Positions 25,345 through 34,614 of a stretch of DNA of 64,000 nucleotides are shown here, piece by piece. The notes under the pieces are model-generated. The model was not told the origin of the DNA. It worked only from the letters and a program-made list of their open reading frames with translations, and did no database searches. The stretch comes from an uncultured Roseburia sp. (GTDB taxonomy: Bacteria > Bacillota > Clostridia > Lachnospirales > Lachnospiraceae). How positions within the stretch are numbered: position 1 is the stretch's first letter; every line of letters begins with the position of its first letter. The position numbers were made by a program, and so were the translations under genes. The stretch lies in NCBI GenBank assembly GCA_947567625.1, contig CANONN010000005.1:1-64000 (forward strand), written 5' to 3'.

Positions 25345-26622
25345 ATGAGAGTATTGGTAGTGGGCAGCGGCGGACGTGAGCACGCGATTGTCACGAGCGT
25401 GGCGAAGAGCCCCAAAGTAGATAAAATCTTTTGTGCACCCGGAAATGCAGGGATCGCCGCGCTGGCGGAGTGCGTGCCGATCGGCGCGATGGAGTTTGAC
25501 AAATTGGCTGCTTTTGCCAAGGAGCATGAGATCGATTTTACCATCGTCGGCATGGATGACCCGCTGGTGGGAGGCATCGTGGACGTGTTTGAGGCTAAGG
25601 GCCTGCGCGTGTTTGGACCGCGCAAGAACGCCGCCATTTTGGAGGGCTCAAAGGCATTCTCCAAAGATTTGATGAAAAAATATGACATCCCCACGGCGGC
25701 GTATGAGAATTTTACATCCGCCAAGGACGCGCTGGCCTATCTTGAGACGGCCAAAATGCCGATCGTCCTAAAAGCGGACGGGTTGGCGCTAGGCAAAGGC
25801 GTGTTGATCTGCAATACCTTAGAGGAGGCGAGGGCCGGCGTCAAGGAGCTGATGGAGGATAAGAAGTTTGGCTCCGCCGGCAATACGATTGTCATTGAGG
25901 AGTTTATGACGGGGCGTGAGGTTTCCGTTCTCTCGTTCGTGGACGGAAAGACCATCCAGATTATGTCCTCGGCTCAGGACCATAAGCGGGCCAAGGACGG
26001 TGATCAGGGCTTGAATACCGGGGGTATGGGCAATTTTTCGCCGAGCCCGTTTTATACCGATGAAGTGGATACATTCTGCAAAAAACATATCTACCAGGCT
26101 ACCGTGGATGCTATGGCGGCCGAGGGCAGACCGTTTACCGGCGTTATCTTTTTTGGCCTGATGCTGACCGCGGACGGGCCGAAGGTGTTAGAGTATAACG
26201 CCCGCTTCGGCGACCCCGAGGCGCAGGTCGTGCTGCCGCGCATGAAAAATGACATTATCGAGGTGATGGAAGCCTGTGTGGACGGGAAGCTGGATACGAT
26301 CAAGCTGGAGTTTGAGGATAACGCGGCCGTCTGCGTCGTGCTGGCCTCCGACGGCTATCCGGTTTCCTACGAGAAAGGGTATGAGATCAAAGGGCTGGAT
26401 GCGTTTGACGGGAAAGACGATTATTATTGTTATCACGCGGGGACGAAGTTTAACGACCAGGGCGCCGTTGTGACAAACGGCGGCCGCGTGCTGGGGATAA
26501 CGGCTACCGGGAAGGATTTGAAAGAAGCGCGGGCCAAAGCGTACGAGGCCGTCGAGTGGGTGGATTTTGCCAACAAATATATGCGCCACGACATTGGTAA
26601 GGCGATCGACGAGGCCAGATAA
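25345..26622 (+). CDS. purD: Phosphoribosylamine-glycine ligase
   Basis: GAR synthetase, 425 residues, ATP-grasp fold; joins glycine to phosphoribosylamine. Motifs: MRVLVVGSGGREHAI, the ATP-grasp LKADGLALGKGV, the PurD signature GLNTGGMGNFSP and EYNARFGDPEAQVVLPRM. AAGAGAGGA lies just before the ATG. A 165-base gap separates it from purN, long enough for its own promoter, although none was convincing. The HAD gene starts 22 bases downstream. Confidence 0.95.
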   Translation: MRVLVVGSGGREHAIVTSVAKSPKVDKIFCAPGNAGIAALAECVPIGAMEFDKLAAFAKEHEIDFTIVGMDDPLVGGIVDVFEAKGLRVFGPRKNAAILEGSKAFSKDLMKKYDIPTAAYENFTSAKDALAYLETAKMPIVLKADGLALGKGVLICNTLEEARAGVKELMEDKKFGSAGNTIVIEEFMTGREVSVLSFVDGKTIQIMSSAQDHKRAKDGDQGLNTGGMGNFSPSPFYTDEVDTFCKKHIYQATVDAMAAEGRPFTGVIFFGLMLTADGPKVLEYNARFGDPEAQVVLPRMKNDIIEVMEACVDGKLDTIKLEFEDNAAVCVVLASDGYPVSYEKGYEIKGLDAFDGKDDYYCYHAGTKFNDQGAVVTNGGRVLGITATGKDLKEARAKAYEAVEWVDFANKYMRHDIGKAIDEAR

Positions 26623-26644
26623 AGAGATAGGCAGGAGGAGTATT

Positions 26645-27301
26645 TTGAGCAGTTTTAATCCAAATACCGGCATTATATTTGACATGGACGGGACGCTGTG
26701 GGATTCCGCCGAAAATGTGGCAGTCTCATGGAATCTGGCGATTCAAAAGGACGGCAGGCTGGCCAAAACACTGACTACGGCGGATATCCAGCGGGTGATG
26801 GGGAAAACGATGGATGTGATCGCAGACCTTTTATTCCCCGAATTAACCAAACAAGAGCGGATGGCGCTTTTGACGGACTGCTGTATGGCGGAAAACGAAT
26901 ATCTGCGCATCCACGGCGGTGTGCTTTATCCTGATTTGGAGGAGACGCTCTTAATTTTGCAAAAGCGTTATCCGCTGTTTATTGTCAGCAATTGTCAGGC
27001 GGGATATGTCGAGGCATTTTTAGACCATTATGATTTTTGGCGCTATTTTAAGGATATCGAGTGTTACGGCAATAACTTCAAACAAAAAGGCGAGAATATA
27101 CGCCTGATCGCGGAGCGCAATCAGCTCAAGCAGGCCGTTTATGTCGGCGATATTCAGGGGGATTATGAAGCCAGTGTACAGGCGAAAGTCTCGTTTGTCC
27201 ACGCCGCCTACGGCTTTGGCACGATAAACGTGCCGGTGCCTAAAATCAGCAGTTTTCGGGAATTGGTGGAGATGGAGCTGCCGTTTGTTTCAAATAAATA
27301 A
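26645..27301 (+). CDS. HAD-family phosphatase, TTG start
   Basis: A 218-residue haloacid-dehalogenase-like hydrolase. Motif I is IIFDMDGTLWDS with both catalytic Asp; motif II is FIVSNCQAG; motif III and IV are the lysine region and VYVGDIQGDYEA. The helical cap after motif I places it near phosphoglycolate phosphatase or beta-phosphoglucomutase-type enzymes; the substrate is not known. GCAGGAGGAG stands a few bases before TTG at 26645, and no ATG fits as well, so TTG is the start. It lies between purD and the DHH gene and may belong to their transcript. Confidence 0.83.
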   Translation: MSSFNPNTGIIFDMDGTLWDSAENVAVSWNLAIQKDGRLAKTLTTADIQRVMGKTMDVIADLLFPELTKQERMALLTDCCMAENEYLRIHGGVLYPDLEETLLILQKRYPLFIVSNCQAGYVEAFLDHYDFWRYFKDIECYGNNFKQKGENIRLIAERNQLKQAVYVGDIQGDYEASVQAKVSFVHAAYGFGTINVPVPKISSFRELVEMELPFVSNK

Positions 27302-27347
27302 TAGCAAGGAGAAGACGTTTCCGCATGAAGAAACGCCAGAGGTCTCT

Positions 27348-28328
27348 ATGACGAAGTTGGATGAGTTATTGACAAAGATTTACCGCAAACATGTTTATAT
27401 TCAAACGCATAATTTCCCCGATCCCGATGCCATTGCCAGCGCATACGGCTTACAGGCCCTGCTTGGGGCCAGAGGGGTCTCCTCCACAATCTGTTACAGC
27501 GGCAAGATTGACCGCTACAGCACGGCAAAACTGGGAGAGCTTTTGGGGATAGAACTCCATCACATTGAAAACCTTGCCTCGATACTTCGCGAGGAGGACG
27601 AGGTGATCCTGGTGGATGCCCAGAAGGGCAATTCCAATATTATTGATATGACCGGCGACGAGATCATTTGTATTGACCATCACCCGGAAAATGAAAAATA
27701 CCAGTATCGTTTTAAGGACATCCGCCCGGAGATCGGAGCCTGCGCAACGATTATCGGCCACTATTTTTTTGAGAACAACGTGCCTGTCACCAAAAATATT
27801 GCCACGGCGCTGACTTACGGCATCCGCATTGACACCAATAACCTCTCACGAGGCGTCTCGAAGCTGGATGTGGATATGATTTACAAATTGTATGATGAAT
27901 GTGATTACGAAATCATCCATATTCTGGAAAACAGCACGCTCTGTTTTGACGACCTGCTCGCGTATTCCAAAGCCATTTCGAGCGTGGAAGTCTTTGACAA
28001 CATCGGCTTTGCCGACGCCGGCAAAGACTGCCCGGTTATCGCCAATGTTTCGGATTTTATGCTCGCCTTAAAAGAGGTGTCGTTTTCTGTCGTCTGCTCC
28101 CACAAGGAGGGCGGTTTAAAATTATCCGTCCGCAGTGAGCTGGCGGCTCTCGATGCGGGAAAGATCGTCCATGAGGCGCTCGCGGCAGTGGGCGGAAGCG
28201 GCGGCGGCCATGCGGAAATGGCGGGCGGTTTCGTTCCGTTCTCCGGCGATGAGGCAGAGCTTGCCATCTTGCAGGACGAGATGAAAGAGAGTTTTCTTGC
28301 GGTGATTGAAGCGGTCAAAAATAGATAA
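27348..28328 (+). CDS. DHH-family phosphoesterase (NrnA-like)
   Basis: A 326-residue DHH/DHHA1 phosphoesterase. Metal-site motifs: THNFPDPDAIASAYG, VILVDAQ, CIDHHPENE, and the DHHA1 substrate motif GGSGGGHAEMAGGF. The family degrades nanoRNA, pAp or cyclic-dinucleotide products; NrnA-like activity is the most likely assignment. Start at 27348 follows AGAGG and gives the usual short N-terminus. It is the last gene before the ileS T-box promoter. Confidence 0.87.
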   Translation: MTKLDELLTKIYRKHVYIQTHNFPDPDAIASAYGLQALLGARGVSSTICYSGKIDRYSTAKLGELLGIELHHIENLASILREEDEVILVDAQKGNSNIIDMTGDEIICIDHHPENEKYQYRFKDIRPEIGACATIIGHYFFENNVPVTKNIATALTYGIRIDTNNLSRGVSKLDVDMIYKLYDECDYEIIHILENSTLCFDDLLAYSKAISSVEVFDNIGFADAGKDCPVIANVSDFMLALKEVSFSVVCSHKEGGLKLSVRSELAALDAGKIVHEALAAVGGSGGGHAEMAGGFVPFSGDEAELAILQDEMKESFLAVIEAVKNR

Positions 28329-28343
28329 ATTTCACGCGGCCGC

Positions 28344-28372
28344 TTGACAGAACAGGCATTTGCCGCTATACT
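28344..28372 (+). promoter_or_regulatory. consensus promoter of ileS
   Basis: A perfect TTGACA (28344-28349) and TATACT (28367-28372), spacer exactly 17 bases. It is located directly before the T-box leader. Confidence 0.85.
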
Positions 28373-28384
28373 AAAAACCAGTTA

Positions 28385-28644
28385 AAAAGTATCAAAGACG
28401 ATGACGAAGCCAGTACTTTGCGGGGAAAGGCAAAGAGAGCCGGAGCAGGTGGGAGCCGGTACGAGTATCCGCAGGGGAATATCCCTTCCAAGTCGCAGTC
28501 CGAACGGCATTGGCCAAGTAGAGGCTGACGTATTTTCTGCGTTAAAGAAACGGGTATCATTTTCAGCAATGAAGATCGTACAGCAGTAACAGGTGGTATA
28601 ACGAACAGACAGCTTTCGTCCTATTACGGGACGGGAGCTTTTTT
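28385..28644 (+). promoter_or_regulatory. T-box riboswitch of ileS
   Basis: A leader of about 260 bases between promoter and ileS shows the T-box pattern. There is a Stem I region with GACGAAGC, AGAGAGCC and GGTGGGAGCCGG, and ATC (isoleucine) codons in the expected specifier stretch (GAGTATC and GAATATC). An antiterminator core AACAGGTGGTATAACGA (28588-28604) has the TGG that pairs with the tRNA acceptor end. The competing terminator is AGCTTTCGTCC / GGGACGGGAGCT then TTTTTT (28611-28644). Uncharged tRNA-Ile should favour readthrough. Which ATC is the specifier needs folding. Confidence 0.87.
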
Positions 28645-28688
28645 CGATTGACGCACGCACCGAAGCATATTTGAAAGGAGTCACAGCG

Positions 28689-31600
28689 ATGTACAAAAAA
28701 GTAGACAGCAACCTAAACTTTGTTGACCGCGAAAAGGAAGTGGTTGAGTTCTGGAGAGACAACCATATTTTTGAAAAGAGCATGGAGAACCACAAGGAGG
28801 GCGAGACATACACATTTTACGATGGACCGCCGACGGCCAACGGCAAGCCGCATATCGGGCATGTGCTCACGCGCGTGATCAAGGATATGATTCCGCGCTA
28901 TCAGACGATGAAGGGCAAGTATGTGCCGCGCAAGGCCGGGTGGGACACACATGGTCTGCCGGTGGAGCTTGAGGTGGAGAAGCTTTTAGGCTTAAACGGC
29001 AAAGAGCAGATCGAGGAATATGGCATGGAGCCGTTTATCAAGAAATGCAAGGAGTCCGTGTGGAAATACAAAGGGATGTGGGAGGATTTCTCGGAAACCG
29101 TCGGTTTCTGGGCCGATATGGACAATCCCTATGTCACCTATGACGACAATTTTATCGAGTCCGAGTGGTGGGCGCTCAAGGAAATCTGGAATAAAAAGCT
29201 GTTGTACAAGGGCTTTAAGATCGTGCCGTACTGTCCGCGCTGCGGTACGCCGCTTTCCTCGCAGGAAGTGGCGCAGGGCTATAAGACGGTAAAAGAACGT
29301 TCCGCCGTCGTGCGCTTTCGGGTGGTCGGTGAGGATGCGTATTTTCTCGCGTGGACGACGACGCCGTGGACGCTGCCCTCTAACGTGGGTCTCTGTGTCA
29401 ACCCGGAAGATACTTACTGTAAGGTGAAGGCGGCGGACGGGTATACCTACTATATGGCAGAGCTTTTGCTTGACGCGGTTTTGGGTAAACTGGCGAACGA
29501 GGACGAGGGTAGAAAGGCATATGAGATACTCGAAACCTTTACCGGAAGGGATTTGGAATACAAAGAGTATGAACCGCTGTTTGCCTGTGCTGCGGATGTG
29601 GCGGCAAAGCAGCATAAAAAGGGATTTTTCGTGACCTGCGACGACTATGTCACCATGTCCGACGGTACAGGCATCGTGCATATCGCGCCGGCGTTCGGTG
29701 AGGACGACGCGAAAGTGGGCAGAAAATATGACCTGCCGTTCGTGCAGTTTGTAAACGGCAAGGGAGAGATGACCGAGGAGACCGCCTATGCCGGCACCTT
29801 TGTCAAAAAAGCGGACCCTGTGATCTTAAAGGACCTCGATGCGCAGGGCAAGCTGTTTGACGCGCCGAAGTTTGAACACGACTATCCGCATTGCTGGAGA
29901 TGCGACACACCGCTCATCTATTATGCGCGCGAGTCCTGGTTTATCAAAATGACCGAGGTAAAGGATGATTTGATCCGCAACAACAATACGGTCAATTGGA
30001 TTCCCGCGTCGATCGGCAAGGGGCGTTTCGGCGATTGGCTGGAGAATATCCAGGACTGGGGAATTTCAAGAAACCGCTACTGGGGCACGCCGCTCAACGT
30101 ATGGGAGTGCGAGGGCTGCGGCCATCAGGAGTCGATCGGCAGCCGCGCCGAGCTCGCGGAGCGCAGCGGTGACCCGGCAAATGCCGCGATCGAGCTGCAC
30201 AGGCCGTACATTGACGCGGTGACGTTTTGCTGCCCGGACTGCGGGGGAACGATGAAGAGAGTTCCCGAGGTGATCGACTGCTGGTTTGATTCCGGGGCGA
30301 TGCCGTTTGCGCAGCATCATTATCCGTTTGAAAATAAAGAGCTTTTTGAGCAGCAGTTCCCGGCGCAGTTTATCTCGGAGGCAGTGGACCAGACAAGGGG
30401 ATGGTTTTACTCGCTGATGGCCGAGTCCACGCTTCTTTTTAACAAGGCGCCCTATGAAAACGTGATCGTCCTTGGCCATGTGCAGGATGAGAACGGACAG
30501 AAAATGAGCAAATCCAAGGGCAATGCCGTAGATCCGTTTGAGGCGCTAAAAACCTACGGCGCAGACGCGATCCGCTGGTATTTCTATATTAACAGCGCGC
30601 CGTGGCTGCCGAACCGTTTCCACGGCAAGGCGGTGCAGGAGGGACAGCGCAAGTTCTTAGGCACGCTTTGGAATACCTACGCATTTTTTGTGCTGTATGC
30701 CAATATTGACCAGTTTGACGCCTCCAAGCATACGCTTGACTATGATAAACTATCCGTCATGGATAAGTGGCTGCTCTCCAAACTAAATACCGTAGTCAGA
30801 GCAGTGGACGACCATCTTGGCAATTACCGCATCCCGGAGGCTGCGCGGGCGCTGGATGAGTTTGTGGACGATATGAGCAACTGGTATGTCAGAAGAAGCA
30901 GGGAGCGCTTCTGGGCGAAGGGCATGGAGCAGGACAAGATCAATGCCTACATGACGCTCTATTCTTCACTTGTCACAATTTGTAAATGCGCGGCGCCTTT
31001 GATTCCTTTTATGACGGAGGATATCTACCGCAATCTGGTATGCGAGATTGACAAATCAGCGCCGGAAAGCGTACATTTGTGCAAATTTCCGGTTGCCAAA
31101 GAGGCATATATAGATGTAGAATTAGAAAAGAGCATGGATGAGGTACGAAAGCTTGTGGTGATGGGACGTGCGTGCCGCAACGCGGCAAACATCAAAAACC
31201 GTCAGCCGATCGGCAAGATGTATGTCAAGGCGCCGTTTGAGCTGTCGGCGTATTTTGTCGAAATCATCGAGGACGAGTTAAACGTCAAGGATGTATCGTT
31301 TACCGACGACGTGAGCGGGTACACGACCTATATCTTGAAACCGCAGCTGCGCACCGTGGGACCAAAATACGGCAAGTTCCTGGGCCAGATTCAGAAATGT
31401 CTGGCAGAGATAGACGGTAACGCCGCCATGGCCGAATTAAAATCCGCCGGATATATTACTTTATCGACAATAAATGACGATATAAAACTTATGGAAGAAG
31501 ATTTGCTCATCACCATGGTACAGAGCGAGGGCTATGTGACGGAGGGGGATAACACCGCAACGGTCGTCCTTGACACCAATCTGACCCCCGAACTGATCGA

Positions 31601-31856
31601 GGAGGGCTTTGTGCGTGAGATCATCAGTAAGCTTCAGACCATGCGCAAGGAAGCGGGCTTTGAGGTGATGGACCAGATCACGGTTGGCTATGAGGCCGGA
31701 GGCAAAGTGGCCGATATCTTTGCAAAGTGCGGTGATCTGATTATGGCGGATGTTTTGGGCGTGTCTATATCTGCCCATATCCCTGCGGACGCTTTCACGA
31801 AGGAGTGGAATATTAACGGGGAGAAGGTAGTATTGGGCGTAAAGAGACAGCGATAG
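28689..31856 (+). CDS. ileS: Isoleucyl-tRNA synthetase
   Basis: A 1055-residue class I synthetase that charges tRNA-Ile. Motifs: GPPTANGKPHIGHVLTRV (HIGH), an editing domain with AWTTTPWTLPSN, and GQKMSKSKGNAVDPF (KMSKS). The length and the long C-terminal anticodon-binding region fit the eukaryote-like (type 2) IleRS group found in many Clostridia, often linked with reduced mupirocin sensitivity; the type assignment is inference. The ATG at 28689 follows GAAAGGAG. It is controlled by the T-box upstream. Confidence 0.95.
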   Translation: MYKKVDSNLNFVDREKEVVEFWRDNHIFEKSMENHKEGETYTFYDGPPTANGKPHIGHVLTRVIKDMIPRYQTMKGKYVPRKAGWDTHGLPVELEVEKLLGLNGKEQIEEYGMEPFIKKCKESVWKYKGMWEDFSETVGFWADMDNPYVTYDDNFIESEWWALKEIWNKKLLYKGFKIVPYCPRCGTPLSSQEVAQGYKTVKERSAVVRFRVVGEDAYFLAWTTTPWTLPSNVGLCVNPEDTYCKVKAADGYTYYMAELLLDAVLGKLANEDEGRKAYEILETFTGRDLEYKEYEPLFACAADVAAKQHKKGFFVTCDDYVTMSDGTGIVHIAPAFGEDDAKVGRKYDLPFVQFVNGKGEMTEETAYAGTFVKKADPVILKDLDAQGKLFDAPKFEHDYPHCWRCDTPLIYYARESWFIKMTEVKDDLIRNNNTVNWIPASIGKGRFGDWLENIQDWGISRNRYWGTPLNVWECEGCGHQESIGSRAELAERSGDPANAAIELHRPYIDAVTFCCPDCGGTMKRVPEVIDCWFDSGAMPFAQHHYPFENKELFEQQFPAQFISEAVDQTRGWFYSLMAESTLLFNKAPYENVIVLGHVQDENGQKMSKSKGNAVDPFEALKTYGADAIRWYFYINSAPWLPNRFHGKAVQEGQRKFLGTLWNTYAFFVLYANIDQFDASKHTLDYDKLSVMDKWLLSKLNTVVRAVDDHLGNYRIPEAARALDEFVDDMSNWYVRRSRERFWAKGMEQDKINAYMTLYSSLVTICKCAAPLIPFMTEDIYRNLVCEIDKSAPESVHLCKFPVAKEAYIDVELEKSMDEVRKLVVMGRACRNAANIKNRQPIGKMYVKAPFELSAYFVEIIEDELNVKDVSFTDDVSGYTTYILKPQLRTVGPKYGKFLGQIQKCLAEIDGNAAMAELKSAGYITLSTINDDIKLMEEDLLITMVQSEGYVTEGDNTATVVLDTNLTPELIEEGFVREIISKLQTMRKEAGFEVMDQITVGYEAGGKVADIFAKCGDLIMADVLGVSISAHIPADAFTKEWNINGEKVVLGVKRQR

Positions 31857-31976
31857 CAGACCGTATCCATAGCGGGCAGCCGCTATAGAATTGACGGCAA
31901 ATATGACGTTTTCAAATGATTAAAATATCATATAATATATTTTGTGGTTATAGAATAGGATCTAAGGAGGAGAAGA

Positions 31977-34448
31977 ATGAGTTCTAGTTTGTTTGACAAG
32001 GAAGCCTTTATCGCGGAGGTGCGTGATCATGTAAAAAACCTTTACCGTAAAACATTAGACGAAGCGACGCAGCAGGAGATTTTTCAGGCGGTTTCGTATG
32101 CGGTCAAAGATGAGATCATTGATCAGTGGCTGGATACGCAAAAGACGTTTGACAGTGAAGACCCCAAGATGGTTTACTATATGTCCATGGAGTTTTTGAT
32201 CGGACGTGCACTGGGCAATAACCTGATCAATCTGAAGGCTTACAAGGAGGTAAAAGAAGCGCTTGAGGAGATTGGTCTGGATCTCGATGTGATCGAGGAT
32301 CAGGAGCCGGACCCGGCGCTTGGAAACGGCGGACTTGGAAGACTGGCGGCTTGTTTTATGGAATCTCTCGCGACATTGGGATATCCGGCGTATGGCTGTG
32401 GCATCCGCTACCGCTATGGCATGTTCAAGCAGCAGATCAAAGACGGATTTCAGATTGAGGTCCCGGACAATTGGTTAAAGAACGGTTATCCGTTTGAGCT
32501 GCGCAGGCCGGAGTACACCTATGAGGTGAAATTTGGCGGTTATGTGCGGGCGCAGCAGGAGCCGGACGGTATCACAAAGTTTGTGCACGAAGGATACCAG
32601 TCCGTGATGGCGATTCCTTATGATATGCCGATTATCGGTTATGGCAACCGCATGGTAAATACCCTGATGATCTGGGATGCGGAGGCAAAGGAAAGCTTTG
32701 AGCTCAACTCTTTCGACAAGGGCGATTATCACAAGGCTGTGGAGCAGGAGAATCTCGCGCGCAATCTCGTGGAGGTATTGTATCCGAACGACAACCATGT
32801 GGCAGGAAAAGAGCTTCGCTTAAAACAGCAGTATTTCTTTATCTCAGCGAGCGTGCAGCGCGCCCTCGCCAAATATAAAAAGAACCATGACGATATCAAT
32901 AAATTATACGAGAAAGTGACGTTTCAGTTGAATGACACGCATCCGACCGTGGCAGTGGCCGAGCTGATGCGGATTCTTTTGGATGAGGAAGGATTGAGCT
33001 GGGAGGAAGCGTGGGAGATCACCTCTAAGACCTGCGCTTACACCAACCATACCATCATGGCGGAAGCCCTCGAAAAATGGCCGATTGAGATATTCTCGCG
33101 TCTGCTGCCGCGTATCTATCAGATCGTGGAGGAGATTAACCGACGTTTCCTGTTGCAGATACAGGCAAGTTTTCCGGGCGACAACAATAAGATCGCCAAG
33201 ATGGCGATCATCTATGACGGCCAGGTAAAAATGGCCAATCTCGCGATCGCGGCGGGCTACTCGGTAAACGGTGTGGCGAGGCTGCACACCGAGATCTTAA
33301 AGAACGAACAGCTGCATGATTTTTACCAGATGTTCCCCAAAAAGTTTAACAACAAGACCAACGGTATCACACAGAGGAGATTCCTGCTGCACGGCAATCC
33401 TCTGCTCGCCGACTGGGTGACGGAGCATATCGGGGACGACTGGATCGTGAAGCTTTCACATCTGGAAAAGCTGGCAATCTACGCGGATGACGAGAAAGCA
33501 CAGCAGGAGTTTATGAATATCAAGTACCGCAATAAGGTGCGGCTTGCCAAATATATCAAAGAGCACAACAATATAGAGGTTGACCCGCGCTCCATATTTG
33601 ACGTCCAGGTAAAGCGTCTTCATGAGTACAAGCGTCAGCTCTTGAATGTTCTGCATATTATGTATTTATATAATGAGCTGAAAGAGCATCCTGATATCGA
33701 GTTCTATCCAAGAACATTTATCTTTGGCGCCAAGGCTGCGGCGGGCTACAAGAATGCAAAGCTTACCATCAAATTGATCAACAGCGTCGCCGATGTCATC
33801 AATCATGACCGCAGTATCGGCGGTAAGATCAAGGTGGTGTTTATAGAGGACTACCGGGTATCCAATGCGGAGTGGATTTTTGCGGCCGCCGATGTATCGG
33901 AGCAGATTTCCACCGCGAGCAAGGAGGCGTCCGGCACCGGCAATATGAAGTTTATGTTAAACGGTGCGCTGACGCTCGGGACGATGGACGGCGCCAATGT
34001 GGAGATGGTGGAAGAAGTCGGCATTGAGCACGCATTTATCTTCGGCCTGACGTCCGACGAGGTGATCGCCTATGAACACAGCCGCAGTTATGACCCGATG
34101 GAGATCTTTAACAGTGACCCGGACATCCGCAAAGTGCTGATGCAGTTGATCAACGGATTTTATTCACCGAGTGATCCGGAGATGTTCCGTGATTTGTACA
34201 ATTCATTGCTGAATACAAAGTGTACACAGTATGCAGATACTTACTTTATATTGAAAGACTTCCGGTCTTACGCAGAGGCGCAGAGGCGTGTGATGGAAGC
34301 CTATATGGACGAAAAGAACTGGGCGAAAAGCGCGATCTTAAACGTCGCACATTCGGGCAAGTTCTCTTCGGACCGTACCATTCAGGAATACGTTGACGAT
34401 ATCTGGCACTTAGACAAAGTGACTGTGAGATCGTCTGTAGAGAAATAA
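31977..34448 (+). CDS. glgP: Glycogen/starch phosphorylase (second copy)
   Basis: A GT35 phosphorylase of 823 residues, full length for the classical family. Motifs: [33 protein letters not shown] and the pyridoxal phosphate site [20 protein letters not shown] with Lys658. The N-terminal extension relative to the copy at 1797 includes the region that in other family members contacts the partner subunit. AAGGAGGAG lies before the ATG. The upstream 120 bases include TATAAT at 31931 without a good -35. Two copies suggest separate substrates, for example stored glycogen and imported maltodextrin, or separate regulation. Confidence 0.95.
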   Translation: MSSSLFDKEAFIAEVRDHVKNLYRKTLDEATQQEIFQAVSYAVKDEIIDQWLDTQKTFDSEDPKMVYYMSMEFLIGRALGNNLINLKAYKEVKEALEEIGLDLDVIEDQEPDPALGNGGLGRLAACFMESLATLGYPAYGCGIRYRYGMFKQQIKDGFQIEVPDNWLKNGYPFELRRPEYTYEVKFGGYVRAQQEPDGITKFVHEGYQSVMAIPYDMPIIGYGNRMVNTLMIWDAEAKESFELNSFDKGDYHKAVEQENLARNLVEVLYPNDNHVAGKELRLKQQYFFISASVQRALAKYKKNHDDINKLYEKVTFQLNDTHPTVAVAELMRILLDEEGLSWEEAWEITSKTCAYTNHTIMAEALEKWPIEIFSRLLPRIYQIVEEINRRFLLQIQASFPGDNNKIAKMAIIYDGQVKMANLAIAAGYSVNGVARLHTEILKNEQLHDFYQMFPKKFNNKTNGITQRRFLLHGNPLLADWVTEHIGDDWIVKLSHLEKLAIYADDEKAQQEFMNIKYRNKVRLAKYIKEHNNIEVDPRSIFDVQVKRLHEYKRQLLNVLHIMYLYNELKEHPDIEFYPRTFIFGAKAAAGYKNAKLTIKLINSVADVINHDRSIGGKIKVVFIEDYRVSNAEWIFAAADVSEQISTASKEASGTGNMKFMLNGALTLGTMDGANVEMVEEVGIEHAFIFGLTSDEVIAYEHSRSYDPMEIFNSDPDIRKVLMQLINGFYSPSDPEMFRDLYNSLLNTKCTQYADTYFILKDFRSYAEAQRRVMEAYMDEKNWAKSAILNVAHSGKFSSDRTIQEYVDDIWHLDKVTVRSSVEK

Positions 34449-34544
34449 GTGAGTAGAGATACGGGGGTACGCCTGCTGCATTGAGGCGGCGGGATGGCAG
34501 TAAGTACAACATGGCACTGATTTTTAGGAAAAAGTGAGTGTTGT

Positions 34545-34578
34545 ACAAGGCGTTTGTGATGATTCATAAACGCCTTGT
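34545..34578 (+). terminator. hairpin after second glgP
   Basis: A perfect 11-bp stem ACAAGGCGTTT / AAACGCCTTGT. The T-run after it is poor (GTCGTTCT), so termination may be partial. It sits 36 bases before the next ATG. Confidence 0.6.
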
Positions 34579-34614
34579 GTCGTTCTCGATTCAGAGAAGA
34601 AATGAGGGAATATT

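Noticed and set aside
28401-28589. 62-codon frame ahead of ileS
   Set aside because: It lies entirely in the T-box leader and has no ribosome site.
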